In this document: piece after piece, positions 45,745 to 57,105 of the stretch
Layout of the letters: every line of letters begins with the position of its first letter
Numbering within the stretch: the stretch's first letter is position 1
Origin: Apiotrichum sp. Y4204
Lineage: Eukaryota > Basidiomycota > Tremellomycetes > Trichosporonales > Trichosporonaceae
Length of the DNA: 64,000 bases
Assembly (NCBI GenBank): GCA_025531455.1
Contig: JAMYHL010000077.1
Span: 1 to 64,000, forward strand
Reading direction: 5' to 3'
Notes under the pieces: model-generated
Seen by the model: the letters and a program-made list of their open reading frames with translations, nothing else
What the model was told of the DNA's origin: nothing
Databases searched by the model: none
Translations under genes and position numbers: made by a program

Positions 45745-47391
45745 TATGCGAGTAGGTGAGAGTGGGCGATGCTGGGAACTTGGTGAATCGATGGAGGTTT
45801 GTGTCTCAGTTTATGTACTTCTGTCAAAGTGGTGTTGGTTCTTTTTTGTGATATCGGCTCCATCGGAAAGTGGCCGACATCGCCTTCGGCATCTCCTTTG
45901 CCAGGTGCCAAGACTTGCAGCTATTGCAGCTGCTGCAGAAAGCTTTGCAGAGCTTGCTCTTCATATCTGAGACATGTTGATCCACAAACCCACTTTTGAA
46001 TGACGCACAACTCCAGCCGACCCTGGGTCCTAAACGTCAGTGGCAAGCCCACTACCAGCAGACATGCCGTACTGCCGGCACGAGCATGTGAGCATGTGGG
46101 CATCTGAGCATTCTATACACTCTGAAATCATGGACCACCCACGGATAATAGGGTTTGTGCTAGTGTCGTCATCTCCGCACAGCTTCTGATCGGTCGCAAT
46201 GGGCAAGTCCATATACATATCCAGTGCCAGCCGGCGGAGCTTGCTGGATCGCAGACATGGTGATAAGTACTTGATCGATCCAGTGCGGAGTTGTGGTCTT
46301 GTTAAGCTTGTCCGGTTCCTGGAGGACATGTGCACAGGTCCACGTGCATCGCCACTCGGGACTGCGTTCTCGGAAAGGCGGAAGTGTTTCATATCTATTA
46401 GATCTGGAAGACGGATCTATGGAAGCATCTGTACGGCACTCCTGTCCAACTGCCTACTGCGCACCCCCTCGTCCTCGCTACCTGCCACTCGCAGCACGTC
46501 GGATCCGGTCGCATTCTCCAAACGGGCAAGTACTGTACACAGCTCGCAGCCTCTCTTTCACTCCCACGGAACCTTCCGCCGGACGTCGAACAGCAATAGG
46601 GGTCCATCGACGACTTCATCACTGCCCCTCGGGCTCAGAACAGTAGTGCTCGAAGGCACTAATCGACGGCTTTATCATTGCCTGGCGTCCCAGGCTCAGA
46701 ATAGCAGAAGAACTGCCTTTGGTTGTGAAGTCGCGACCACACCGAAGGAAAAGGGAGATGTATAGAGCAGAAGGTGGTACTATGAGTGGAGACGATGTAT
46801 GACGTTGGTGGGTAATCATGCGTTTTTGCTGGGGGTGTGACAAGCGGTGTACAATACGTACTCCTGTGATTGCGGTGTGAGTGGTGACTACGGGTGGTGA
46901 CTACAGGTGGGTGGTGGTTACGACAAGTGACTGGGACGTGGTTATGGCTGTGGTTGAAACGATAGTTGGAGAGGGGGCACAGCTCGGAGCTTGGGGTGGG
47001 ACGACCATCGAGCGAGTCCAATATTTTGTACTGTGGGTGCTCGGGTGCGCCTTTAGTTCAAGTGATTCTGTCTCTTGACCTTCCAAGATACGAGAAGCAC
47101 CTGATCAGTCCTGCTGCTCATAATGGTCTGCAGTTTGTTGTCCGATGTTGCGTATTTGTTGGGGTCCCCGTTCGGTGGTGGGTGCTAGGGACGAGGGACG
47201 TGGCAGCGGTGGCTCCACAGTTTGTGCGCTGTTGCGAAATGCTCAGCACGGATCTGGTTCAACGTCGCAGACCACGACGGGTTTACGATACGTGACTGCA
47301 TCCTACTATCCTGTAAGTATATAGGTGAATTATAGCTTCAGTCGGAAGCTAACAGAGTCCAGATTGTCCTTGATTTGACTCGTGACACGCG
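45745..47391. other. Gene-poor spacer
   Basis: No supportable gene. A plus frame at 46199-46765 (188 codons) is open but featureless. An imperfect duplication of about 40-46 nt lies at 46606-46645 and 46662-46707. Around 46870-46925 there are repeats of ggtggtgactac. Nothing else seen. Confidence 0.45.
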
Positions 47392-47724
47392 TTACAGCAT
47401 CGTAGTTGCAGCGACTCCGACCGCGACGACGACAACGGCAGTGAGCACAGTATCGGCGGAGGCGGCACGCGCGGCGTTGGGCTTGTTCACGGCGACGGCG
47501 GGAGGCACCGAGATGGTCTCGACCACCTCGATGGTGGTGGTGGTGGGAGGCGGCATGGTGGTCGACGGCGCGACGGATGTGTTGGAAGGCACTGGCGAGC
47601 GCGACGGAGGGGGAGGCGCGTTCGGGTCGACCTCGCACACGAAGCGCGGGTCAAACTTGATGCCGATCCCGGCTCCGGCGATGGCGAGCGAGGGGAGTAG
47701 GGCGGCGAGGACGATGGCGCGCAT
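47392..47724 (-). CDS. Small secreted, probably GPI-anchored protein
   Basis: A 110-codon frame starts with the signal peptide MRAIVLAALLPSLAIAGAG, continues with a short domain (IKFDPRFVCEVDPNAPP), a Pro/Ser/Thr-rich stalk (about 40-80), and ends with a spacer and a hydrophobic tail VLTAVVVVAVGVAATTML right at the C terminus. This architecture is the classic one for transfer to a GPI anchor, with AARAASA as a likely cleavage zone. Probably a wall or plasma-membrane protein. No catalytic domain; a single Cys. Confidence 0.7.
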   Translation of the reverse strand: MRAIVLAALLPSLAIAGAGIGIKFDPRFVCEVDPNAPPPPSRSPVPSNTSVAPSTTMPPPTTTTIEVVETISVPPAVAVNKPNAARAASADTVLTAVVVVAVGVAATTML

Positions 47725-50170
47725 GACGGAGGGGACTACGAGGTGGAGAGGCAGGAGAGGGTGTAGAGAAAAGGAGCGACGAGCAGTGAGAGGAATAGGG
47801 TGATGGGACTGAGAAGAAGAAGACGAAGTTTATAACGCTTGGGCAACCGCACACGCTTTCAAGACTGAGAGGCTCGACCAGAACGGCTTGCCAGGAACGA
47901 TGATGAGGCACATGAGGGATTGAGGACGTGGGAATGGTGGGAGCAATAATGATGGTACTGTGGATGAGGTGGGATGAAGATGTGTTGATGGTGGCTGCAA
48001 GTGATGGGCCGCGAGGGTGTTACAAGGACCAGAATTGGGATCTGGAGAGGTAGGAAAAAGAGTGTGGGAAACGGGGATGGATGGCTGTGCACCACATGCG
48101 GCTATGTAATGGTTAGAACATGGGGGAGTGAGGATGCTCATGGGGGTAGCGAGGAGCGCCCAGTGATGGGAACTGGATGCCAGTAAAAGGGAACTGGTGA
48201 ATGATGGATGAGGGCGCGATCTGATGGGAAAGAACTCGGCGGGGAGATGAGACACGGAATGGGAGGCGCGGGAGGAACGTGTCTCGGAGCGTAATGAAGA
48301 TGTGGGAACATCCAGAGGATGGTGGCGCTGCAAATGCAAACGCGAGGTTCCAAAAATTATGCCTGATGCCTGTAAAGACAAGAGAGTTTCAAAGGTTATG
48401 TCTGCCTTTCACAAGAATGATGAGGACGAGACAGTAAAGTGACCAGTGATCAGTGGCGTATGGGGCGGCTCGGCTTGGCCGGCGTCAAGGATCGCAAGGT
48501 GGCGAAAGGCGAAGCGGGGGCAAAGAGGCATCGGAGTACTGTAACGGTGCCGTGGGCGTGCAAGGAGATGGGGCAGGCATGTGTAAACCAGGTGGTCTGT
48601 CAGGCAGTTTGGTTTGTGAGTGGGAGACGAGGGATGGCGGATGGCGACCGGGATGAATACGGATCGAAATCGAGACCTGGATCATGGCGTGCGAGTGATC
48701 TGAAAGTAAGCAGTACTGTGTGTGGGACCAGGGCGCCGGATGTGTGGGAGCTGTGTTGGATTGTCGATATTCGGCAGTTGCCGGCTAGGGGGCGAGAGAT
48801 GAGTTGTGTGGCACTGAATGTCTGGGTAACAGTGTGCTGAGGCGTAGATCGTGTACTTTGCCGAGAGTCGTTGCGTGCTGTGTTTGAATGAAGCGTGTGA
48901 ACTAGCAGTCGTGCTCGTGTCTGTACAGTATGTAGGCGCAGACGAGGGCTGAGAACGAAGGAGACAGTGGCGGAACATAGTGTCGTATGGCTCGGAAGTT
49001 GAGCGGAGATCGATATAGAGATATTGCAGTTGGTAAAACTGTCTGTTGTGTGTGTAGGCGTCATATGTCTGTGAAGGCGTATGTGTAGGCATGTAGGTTC
49101 AGGTGAAGAAGCAGGTTTAGGAGGCAGGCAGGTAAAAGGGCAGTTTTTAAAAGTAATGTAATGTCTGGATTGTCTTATGCAGTAGTGAGTTTGAAGTCCG
49201 CGCAGGTCGTGCCATGATGAACGCCCTGGAGACGATACCCGTCCGCAAGCGGCGGGCAGCGCAAACAATACGTTGAGAGCATGTTTCCCCCACGCAGACT
49301 GTGGCCAGCGAGTTGATGTGCGGTCCGACCCCTAGGGGTCTTCGTCCTCGCTCATGTCAACAACCGCACCGGCACGGCGGGCGTTTCGGCCAATCTCCAC
49401 GTGCCGAGACCAGACAAGTCGCGGTCAGCCGGGCAGAGATGCGCAGCGAGCTACGCAGAGATCTGGAGTGACAAAGCAATGGCAGAGATGCGCGGCACTG
49501 GGGCCGGCAGAGATCTGTGGCGAAAGGCGGTTGAGGATGGTGAAAGTGCTTGTGGTGGTAGCGATGCTAGTTAAAAGGTCGACAGGGGTGATGGTAGGGT
49601 GGTGTGAGCGGCAGCGGGAGGGTGGTGATGGTGATGGTGATGGTGATGCGGTGGCGGTAATGTTCAGAAGAGGCAGAGACACACTGTGAGTGCCTTATAT
49701 CTTTGGGACGGTCCCAGCGAAGGCCCCCGTCTGTCGAGTAGAATATCTGCTTTTATCCTACAGTCAGCATGGGCTCGTAAATTTCGAGGCCCCAGCGTGT
49801 GAGGTATGAGTGTCAGTCAAACGGCCAGCGACCAGCCCCTGCTAATCGCTTCGCTAAGCTTCAACCGAGTCCCAGTGGCCATGTAACGCCAAGCTGCACC
49901 GTGCATCATGCGTTGTGGGAAAGGAATGACGAGCTGCGCCCCAACGTGTGACAAGCGAGAGCTGGAGCGTACCCCACGGAGGGCGGAACGGCAAGATCTA
50001 GTCCGGAACGTGTGCATTCGAAGAGCTGCGCCAATTCCGCCACAATATGTATACGCGGATACGATAGCCCATCCAGTAAGCACCTCATCTGCGGCACTGT
50101 ATCCCGCGGCTGCCCTAGTTTTGTATCGTTGAGCTTATCCCCCGGCCCTCCTGTCTCAGATCCACACGCC
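47725..50170. other. Gene-poor spacer
   Basis: About 2.4 kb: the promoter of the GPI-type gene at left and the 3' flank of the F-box gene at right. Frames of up to 222 codons exist on the minus strand (48600-49268) but are Ser/Thr/His-rich without motifs. A ggtgat hexamer is repeated four times at 49624-49647. Confidence 0.45.
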
Positions 50171-52855
50171 TCAGAACTGCAGGATCTCCACACCGCCGTC
50201 GCGCCGACGCTCGGATTCGCGGACGAGTATAATTCGCTCAGAGTCGATCAACGGCACGGGTGAACCGCTGCCACGAATTGGGCGGGACACTTTGAGATAT
50301 GGAAGCCGCTCGCCAGTGACGATCTTCTGGTTGAGCAGGCGCCCGGTGGAGGGCGACTCCGTCGGTGACAGCACAAGCTCAATGCCGTCCACGTCGCCTT
50401 CAACTGCAGGGTCGTCGCGCTCTGCAGACGCAGGAAGGCGGTTGAGACGCGCCAATCGTTCCTTGCGAACACGCAATTGATCAAAGTCGTACATGACCAG
50501 GTGCGTCACAAGCCGTGGTGGGGTCTGTATGCGTGGAGAGTCAACCAGACGCTCCTCGATGGTGACGAAGCGGTTCTGATAAACGTAGCACACCCAGTCT
50601 GAAACGTTAGCATGGCTATTTCACTGTTGAAACCATTTCCACCATACTAACTTGGCTCTACCATGTCCGGACCCAACAATCGCGCATGAGGAGCGATCTT
50701 CTCCCAAGGGATGACGGGTGCTGGGCGGCTCCATGTCTCGCGAAGGAGTGGGCTCGTGGGAGCAGGAAGGTAGCGCAGGAGGGTCGACTTGAGCATAAAG
50801 AGCACGTAGTGTGGTGGGTCAGCGTGCAAGTGCATCTCGTGGCAATGAATGTCGAAAATGACAAGACCGGATTTCGGGTCGGGCGCAAACGGTGGCGGCG
50901 TGTGAAGTGGGTACTGCGCAAACTTTTGACGCGGAGGGGGGTCGGTGCGCGCTCCCATCCGGACTGGTGCTATACCGCGCATGAGGTCAAAGCGGAAGTG
51001 CGGGAGATCGATTGTCGCAATGTGCGTAGCAGTGAATGGGGTATCCGGGATTTCACCCTCCGGAAAGGCGTACAGCTCAAGATGGTTGGTAAAGTCGACG
51101 TTGAGGTTTAGTGGCACATCAGGATCATTCGGGTTGGCATCGGCATTCGTGTCAAGGACCGAGCGCATTGTCGCAACCACAAACGAGGAAGGAGTGAGAA
51201 GAACAAACGATGACCACGCAATGTCGCTATCACGGGCAGATGCACGCTGTTGTGTGAGTGGGGCACAGTGCTACAATGCTCGCTCAAAAGGCTCACGATA
51301 TTTACCATAAGAATCTTTCCGGCGCGCCAGTTCCATCCGGTCATGATGTTCCTGATGCTGTTCATGCGTAGGAGAATGAAGAGGCTGTCATCACAGATTT
51401 GAAAGTCGAGGGAAAACGAGGTGCGCGGAAGGCCAGTCGGCCATTGCAGAACAGGGTTGGCAGCCTCGGGATGCGGCTCAAAGGTGGATAGCGAGAAGAG
51501 ATGAACGTACGCCACGTTGGTCAGACCAGAAGCTGTCTGCACATGATTTCTGATTATCAGCTTGAGCGTCTACAGGCTACTGGGCTACGCACCTCAGGGA
51601 TACGAGCACAAGCAGATCTTGGCCAGGGTCGACCGCCATCTCCATGATTGTGAAGTTGAACCGCGCTTTGCGGCGGATACCCATTGCCGATGGATCATTT
51701 GCATTAATTACACCGGTTCCCAGAGCACCATCTGGCAAGGGCGGGAACGCGTCCTCATCGTCAGAGGAGTCGGTGAACATGACCTCGCCGTCCGCAGCAG
51801 AGCCGTCATTTGAGCCATCTTCGTCATCCGATGCGGGACCTTCCGACTCGGAGCCCAATTCGATATCAGAGCCCTCGTCCATGGAGTCCATGTCAGAGTC
51901 GGTTGCCCAGTCGTCTTCCAGCTCCAAGTGATCAATAATCGTAGGATGTTCGACCTCGTCAATATTGTGGGTCGTCGTGAATTGTGCTTGTGTGGCCGCA
52001 GGCAGACCACTAGCAACCAGAGCAACTGGGGAGGACGTCGCGGAGCTGGGGTCCGCTTGGTAGTCCTCGCCCTCACCTGGCACCTCGTCCTCCCACTCAT
52101 CAGCGGCGCGGAGGTCATATACCGCCATGTCATGAGTCCTATCCCCTCCAGTTGCAACTGAGCGAAGTAGAACACCCTCAAGGTACTCGTACAGGGATCC
52201 CTCGCCTTCGGCAAGCCTCATCGAGCTGGTGCTCGATGGTGCGAGATTGTGGAAGCGTGTAAGGCGTTCACGCAGGGTGTTCAACATGCTTGCAGCTGTG
52301 GGAGGGACCTGATGGGGCATGTCTGGGCGTGCATGCAGCGCAGCAGGGTTGAGGCGGAGCGAGGAAGCCATCAACGTGTGGTGCAGGTTGATCTGCGTTG
52401 ACCCCGTCATCAACTCATTGACCGACTTGCAGAGCTGTGCGGTGCGGCCAAATCATAGATGGTATTGCGTTTAGGGGTTGAACATCCGATAAAGTTGTGT
52501 CAGCACGGGCACGATTTAGGCGACAACGAACAACACATCAACGTTAAAACACAGAGCCACCCCATAGCCCAGAATACCCCAACACCATGATCGAGAGCCA
52601 CTATCAACCACTCACCCTGAAGCAACGAGTGAGCTCCGCAAGATCGAGCCGTAAGAACACGATCTCAAGCACCTCCTCTGGCAATTCAAGGAACGCACAA
52701 CGTCCACCAGGTATGGGAGTGTCGTATGGCATAACTGGCCGGACGCGGGGTGGCGGCGAGGTGGAGCTGGGTGAAGACGACATGGAGCGAGGTGGAGAGA
52801 TCGCAGGATACTGCCCAGGCATGTCCGGTGTCTCCGCTGCGAATTCGACGTCCAT
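50171..52855 (-). CDS. F-box protein with acidic central region
   Basis: Five exons close in phase: 52855-52616, 52434-51593, 51549-51306, 51246-50652 and 50598-50171, giving 782 aa. After a Pro/Ser-rich start, CAFLELPEEVLEIVFLRLDL, then AELTRCFR and LCKSVNELMTGS form a typical F-box at about 52-100. A long acidic stretch (about 220-320, DWATDSDMDSMDEGSDIELG) follows, then beta-rich segments (QTASGLTNVAYVHLFSLSTF, FSLDFQICDDSLFILLRMN, DFTNHLELYAFPEGEIP) that may form a propeller-like substrate domain. It is likely the receptor subunit of an SCF ubiquitin ligase. It is not obviously related to the F-box-like pair at 36-41 kb. The start MDVEFAAETPDMP is supported by the frame's consistent composition. 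Confidence 0.85.
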
Positions 52856-53306
52856 CTTGAAGTAAAATGGCTGTGATGAATGCGTTACAGTCAAAGACAA
52901 AGAGAGACGCGAGCGAGAGATGGGTGAGATTGAGAGAGTCAAGCTTGGTAGCTTGGCGTGGTGCACTGGTGCGATCGGTGCGACAATCTTGAACCTGGGG
53001 TTGTGGTGCACGACTGTTCAGAGTGGCGACAAGCCAGGCATGCAACGGAACCAGATGACATCAGGCATCAGGCCCGGCAGGCCATGCAGGCCGTTGCAGG
53101 CCGGCCACAATGTCACAGTACCAGTCAAACGTGCATAACAGATAAAGCACTGTTTGATGTTGCTATACGATTGGAATTTGGTACAATCAGAGGCGCATAG
53201 ATAAAGAAGTGTAAGTGTGGATCTATGTCTACAAAATGTACTTGTTACAGGCAACACAATCGATCCATGCAGCGGATCGACACGACTACACCGAGAGCGA
53301 TCACTC
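52856..53306. other. Spacer between tandem minus-strand genes
   Basis: It holds the F-box gene's promoter and the 3' flank of PSO2. A GC-rich repeat of gcaggcc type occurs near 53075-53105. The minus frame through here continues open from PSO2's last intron but is not coding. Confidence 0.5.
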
Positions 53307-55994
53307 TCACCACTGGAGGTCAGCTCGCTGTGTGCCCAGAGGACAGAACTCACATAGGTCTCATCACGGTATTCAACAACGCTTGGATGGCCACGCTCCT
53401 TGCGTTTCGCCTTCTCTGCGGCCCATTTGTCAAACCTGCGACCTGTCAGCTCTCGATCAGCAGTAGTCATAATCCGTACCAGCTGCGCATTTTGAGACGG
53501 CTGGGAGGTCAGCGCACACTCTGGAGCTGTCACTTACCTCTTCTCGCTGTGCACATTGACTGTAGCGATGATTTTGGTGTCTCCGGGGATAGAAAGAGCA
53601 AAGCAAGTGAGCTCAAAGAAGCTCGAGTGTTCCGAGTACGGCACACCTGCGGTGGTCAGCAGAAGGAGTGCCTACGCCACATACCAAACATCATGATCTG
53701 ACGCGAGCTCCCCCGAATGGGCCTCAGCGACACATCAGAGAAGCCGCGTGCCTGGTCGCGCTGGATGACAAAGTTAACATCCGGCATGGTATTGGTTCCT
53801 GCTGGCGGGCGGTATGTCCATCCTGTGGGGCGAAAGGCGAGGATGCGAACAAAATGCGGTTTCAGCGTATCGAGATACGGCTGCATGTGGTCAAGGGAGA
53901 TTTGATTGAGGGGAACGATGTGCACTTGGCACTGGCGTAAGCTCCTATCCCCACCCAAAGCCTCACCTTTGTCGGGTCGTCATCTAGCATAGCATGCAAT
54001 TCGGGATCGTCTTGGCACATCAAGATGGCACGCTTCCTAGGGTTGCAATAAATCTTGGATCCGAGAGACTCGGCGATAGCTGACGGTGAGCTTCCAGCAA
54101 AAGGAGTCACTCACCTTTCACAATCCGCTCTTTACCAATAGAGTACGTTCCTATGAGAACCAATGTCTTCCCAGCCGGTCTCGGTGCCTCCCCAGTGGCG
54201 GGCGGCTCCTTCTTTACCAACCAGCCTTCCATCATGGCGGCAGATCGCTCTTGTGCAGCGAAGGCGACTTCAACGGGATGAAGAATAGGCTTCAGGTCCG
54301 GGGGCTCCGGTTTTACATCTTGAATTTTGTTCGCTTCATCGAGAGCTGGCTTGACATCGGCTTCGGGCTCTCCGGCGTTTTCCATCTTGACCTCGAGGTC
54401 CTTCAGATCCGGCTTGACATCGTCCATTGGGCCGTCTCCGCAGCCAAGCTCCTCCACTCCAACATCGGGATCGACGAGATCCTCCTCATCTTGTGCAACG
54501 CCGGGAACATCCTTCTCCTCACTAGCTTCAGTAGGAAGCTCATCGCCGAGAGCTGCGCGTCGTGCCAGTGCCGCGCAAGCTTGGATGACCAATGGCTGTG
54601 GTGGGAAGCAATACTGGGGGTTGAGGTAGGTCGTGTCCAAGTACACTGTGTCAACCTTGGCCCGTGCAACCGCTGGATGTAGCACGTGTCGTGGACATCT
54701 GAGATCAGCACAATATCCAAAGGCAGCACTCACGCTCGAAAGTCGCCACAGTGCAGATAACGGAACACCCGCTTGCTGCCCACAAACGGTGAGCGAAACG
54801 TCGAGTCGCCAGCATTCACGGTTTGCGGACCCTCGAAAAGGAAAAGTGATGATCCTGGACCTGGTGGTCAGAGCTTTACCAAAGGCCGTCACTTGCAATG
54901 ATTGGCCTCTATCAATGTAACCGTCACTCCGCCAGTGTTCGGGATTATGAACGGCTCGTCGTCACTAAGTCCATACTGGTTGCAGTTAGAACGACATAAG
55001 GCGCACGACTCACGACCCATTGTGGTTCGACACCAAGCTTGTGTACGACCAGATTGGCGGTAGTGTGGGAGCAGTAGATAGTCCCATGCTTCCACGCCTT
55101 GGAGAGATTCGTGTAATGGTCGGAATGTGCATGTCTATATGTCAGAATGAAACAAATCGAGTGACTGTGAGACCTACGTAAGAAAGTACGCTGTGACATT
55201 CGGGATAGCGCCGTATGCAAACGCGTCAACTGCAATGGGCATCCCAGTTAGAATCTGCGTGAGCTCAGTCACTTAGAGTACGCGTACCTTGTAGAAAGGA
55301 GCCTTTCTCGGACCCCTGCGTCCTCCATCCCGCCGCTCATCGCTATCAGCCTCCTTCCACACCTCTTTCTCTTTGTGCCCGTTCATCAAGACAGAGAACG
55401 CGTTGGGAGCAGCTGAAGTCGCAGGCGAAGCAGGCTTTGGAAGTGACGGGGAGGATTTTAGGGTGTGAGCGATGGCAGTTATCGGCCGCCGATCCAGACA
55501 TGCGTTGACATGGGTTTCTGCCTGCCTGTCAGCTGCAAAATCGAGCTCCTATAGCTCACTGAGGGACCACCCGTGAGCGGCGACTGACAAATGGGGCACG
55601 CGGAACCCGTGAAGTCGTCCTCCGCCACAGTTTCTGCCTTCTTGCTTGAGTTTTCACCGGACTGGACTGGTCGATCCATGAGCTGGATGTCTTTGTCGGG
55701 CTCCACGGCTCGCAGACGCTTTGCTGGTGGTGCTTGTTCATCATCACTGATCACGACTGGATCAGACGCCGAACCGGGCCCTTCCTGAGCATTGCTGCGT
55801 TTCAACGGTGACGCTTCGCCCCGAGCGTCCAATTGCCTGGTCCGGGAGGCGCCATTGTCGCTAGCGCCATTGTCACCCCTCTTTGTATTAGGTGATGATG
55901 GTTCGCCACCATCTGCGGAAGCTGCACTCGAGCGGAAGAAGTTGAGGATGCTGAATGACTTTGAAGACTGTTTGTCAGGTTTCTTTGGAGGCAT
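53307..55994 (-). CDS. PSO2: DNA interstrand cross-link repair nuclease Pso2/Snm1
   Basis: Twelve exons close in phase: 55994-55560, 55521-55288, 55254-55178, 55134-55014, 54975-54897, 54860-54734, 54698-54115, 54079-53967, 53931-53685, 53646-53538, 53435-53354 and 53327-53307, giving 742 aa. The N terminus has a PIP-like SILNFFRS, a SUMO-interaction-like PVVISDDE, and a UBZ4-type zinc finger (Cys at about 133 and 136, His 149, Cys 153). The metallo-beta-lactamase/beta-CASP nuclease has THAHSDHYTNL (250-255), IEANHCPGSSLFLF, LHCGDFRACPRH, VDTVYLDTTYLNP and FGVPYSEHSSF, so catalytic residues are complete. It degrades DNA past interstrand cross-links in the nucleus. An acidic insertion of about 120 residues sits inside the beta-CASP region. 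The fifth intron starts with GC. Confidence 0.95.
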
Positions 55995-57105
55995 GGTCGA
56001 GAGTTATGTCAAGTTGACGAGGGATGTTTGATTGCTCGATTGTTGGCAGTTGATTTGGTGTCAAGATCTGCGATGTGCAGACGTTTTGCAGTAGTGGTGG
56101 TGGTCATGAAGGTGGAGGGGCCCGGGAGGTGAGTCAACCATCGTCATAGGTCATTGTTTTGGCTGTGAGGATGGCAAAAGTTCGAGAATCCGATCCGGAG
56201 GGTGATCAAACTGCATACTGGCCCACTGTTAGCTCGCATCTGCTCCGTATTGCAGCTGCATCTGACAATCTACCGCTGAATACCTCCCAGATTACCATTG
56301 CCTCGCTCTCGTTATCATTCACTTCGTCGTCATCATCACGACAGTGTCGGGCCACGCGATCTCGGCGACATCCGGCCATCCGGATATCCCGGTTGACTCA
56401 AGGCAACGGTCGGGCGGGTTACGGTGCCGGACTCGGTCACGATGGAACAGACCATTGCTGAGCGCTTAGCTGTGAAAAGGCTAATAGTTCTAATCAGGGC
56501 TATTCCGGTGCATTTGAACAGGGCTTCTAACTCCAGTTACGTCATTTGTTTGTGTGGACATGCGGTTCGGCTCCGAGATCCAACCAACCGTGTGGGGTGC
56601 AATCGTGTGGACTCGACTTTTTTTCTGTGCACCACGCGGGGCCATCCATCGCAATCTCTGGAGCTCCGGGCTCCATCAACATCGAGCATGCATGCTGCTG
56701 TCGAGGTTGGGGTCGAACGCGTTCTTATCCTCTTTCGGTCCATTGATCTACTCAAATCTGTCGTCTTGACATTCCTCTATCTTGGAAGAACAAAACTAGG
56801 AGGAGGACTTGACTCAACTCGCCACTCTCCGAACAGCCCATTGTGGACGACAATCGAGCGCGATTTCTCTGGTTCCTGTCTCGGCGACCCATCCAACACA
56901 GAACCATCGCTGGATCGCGGCCTACCCGGATCGCTCGCTAGCCTTGTCCAGCTGACAGGTATCCTGTATCCTGTGGTTGACTCGACTCGCCAAAGCCTCC
57001 ATCGTCTTTGACTTCTGCAAGTGCTGAAAAGGCATCGTTCCGACCAAGCGCCCGTTCTCCCCGCTCACGACTACTTCCTATCTTATCATTCTCGACAACT
57101 GTCTG
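55995..57105. other. Divergent promoter region of PSO2 and the ABC transporter
   Basis: Divergent spacer of 1.1 kb. A plus frame at 56424-57011 is open but featureless. No MCB box or TATA box is evident. Confidence 0.45.

Noticed and set aside
48600..49268. 222-codon minus-strand frame
   Set aside because: Ser/Thr/His-rich, no hydrophobic core or motif, no coding neighbours; looks like chance openness in C/T-rich DNA.
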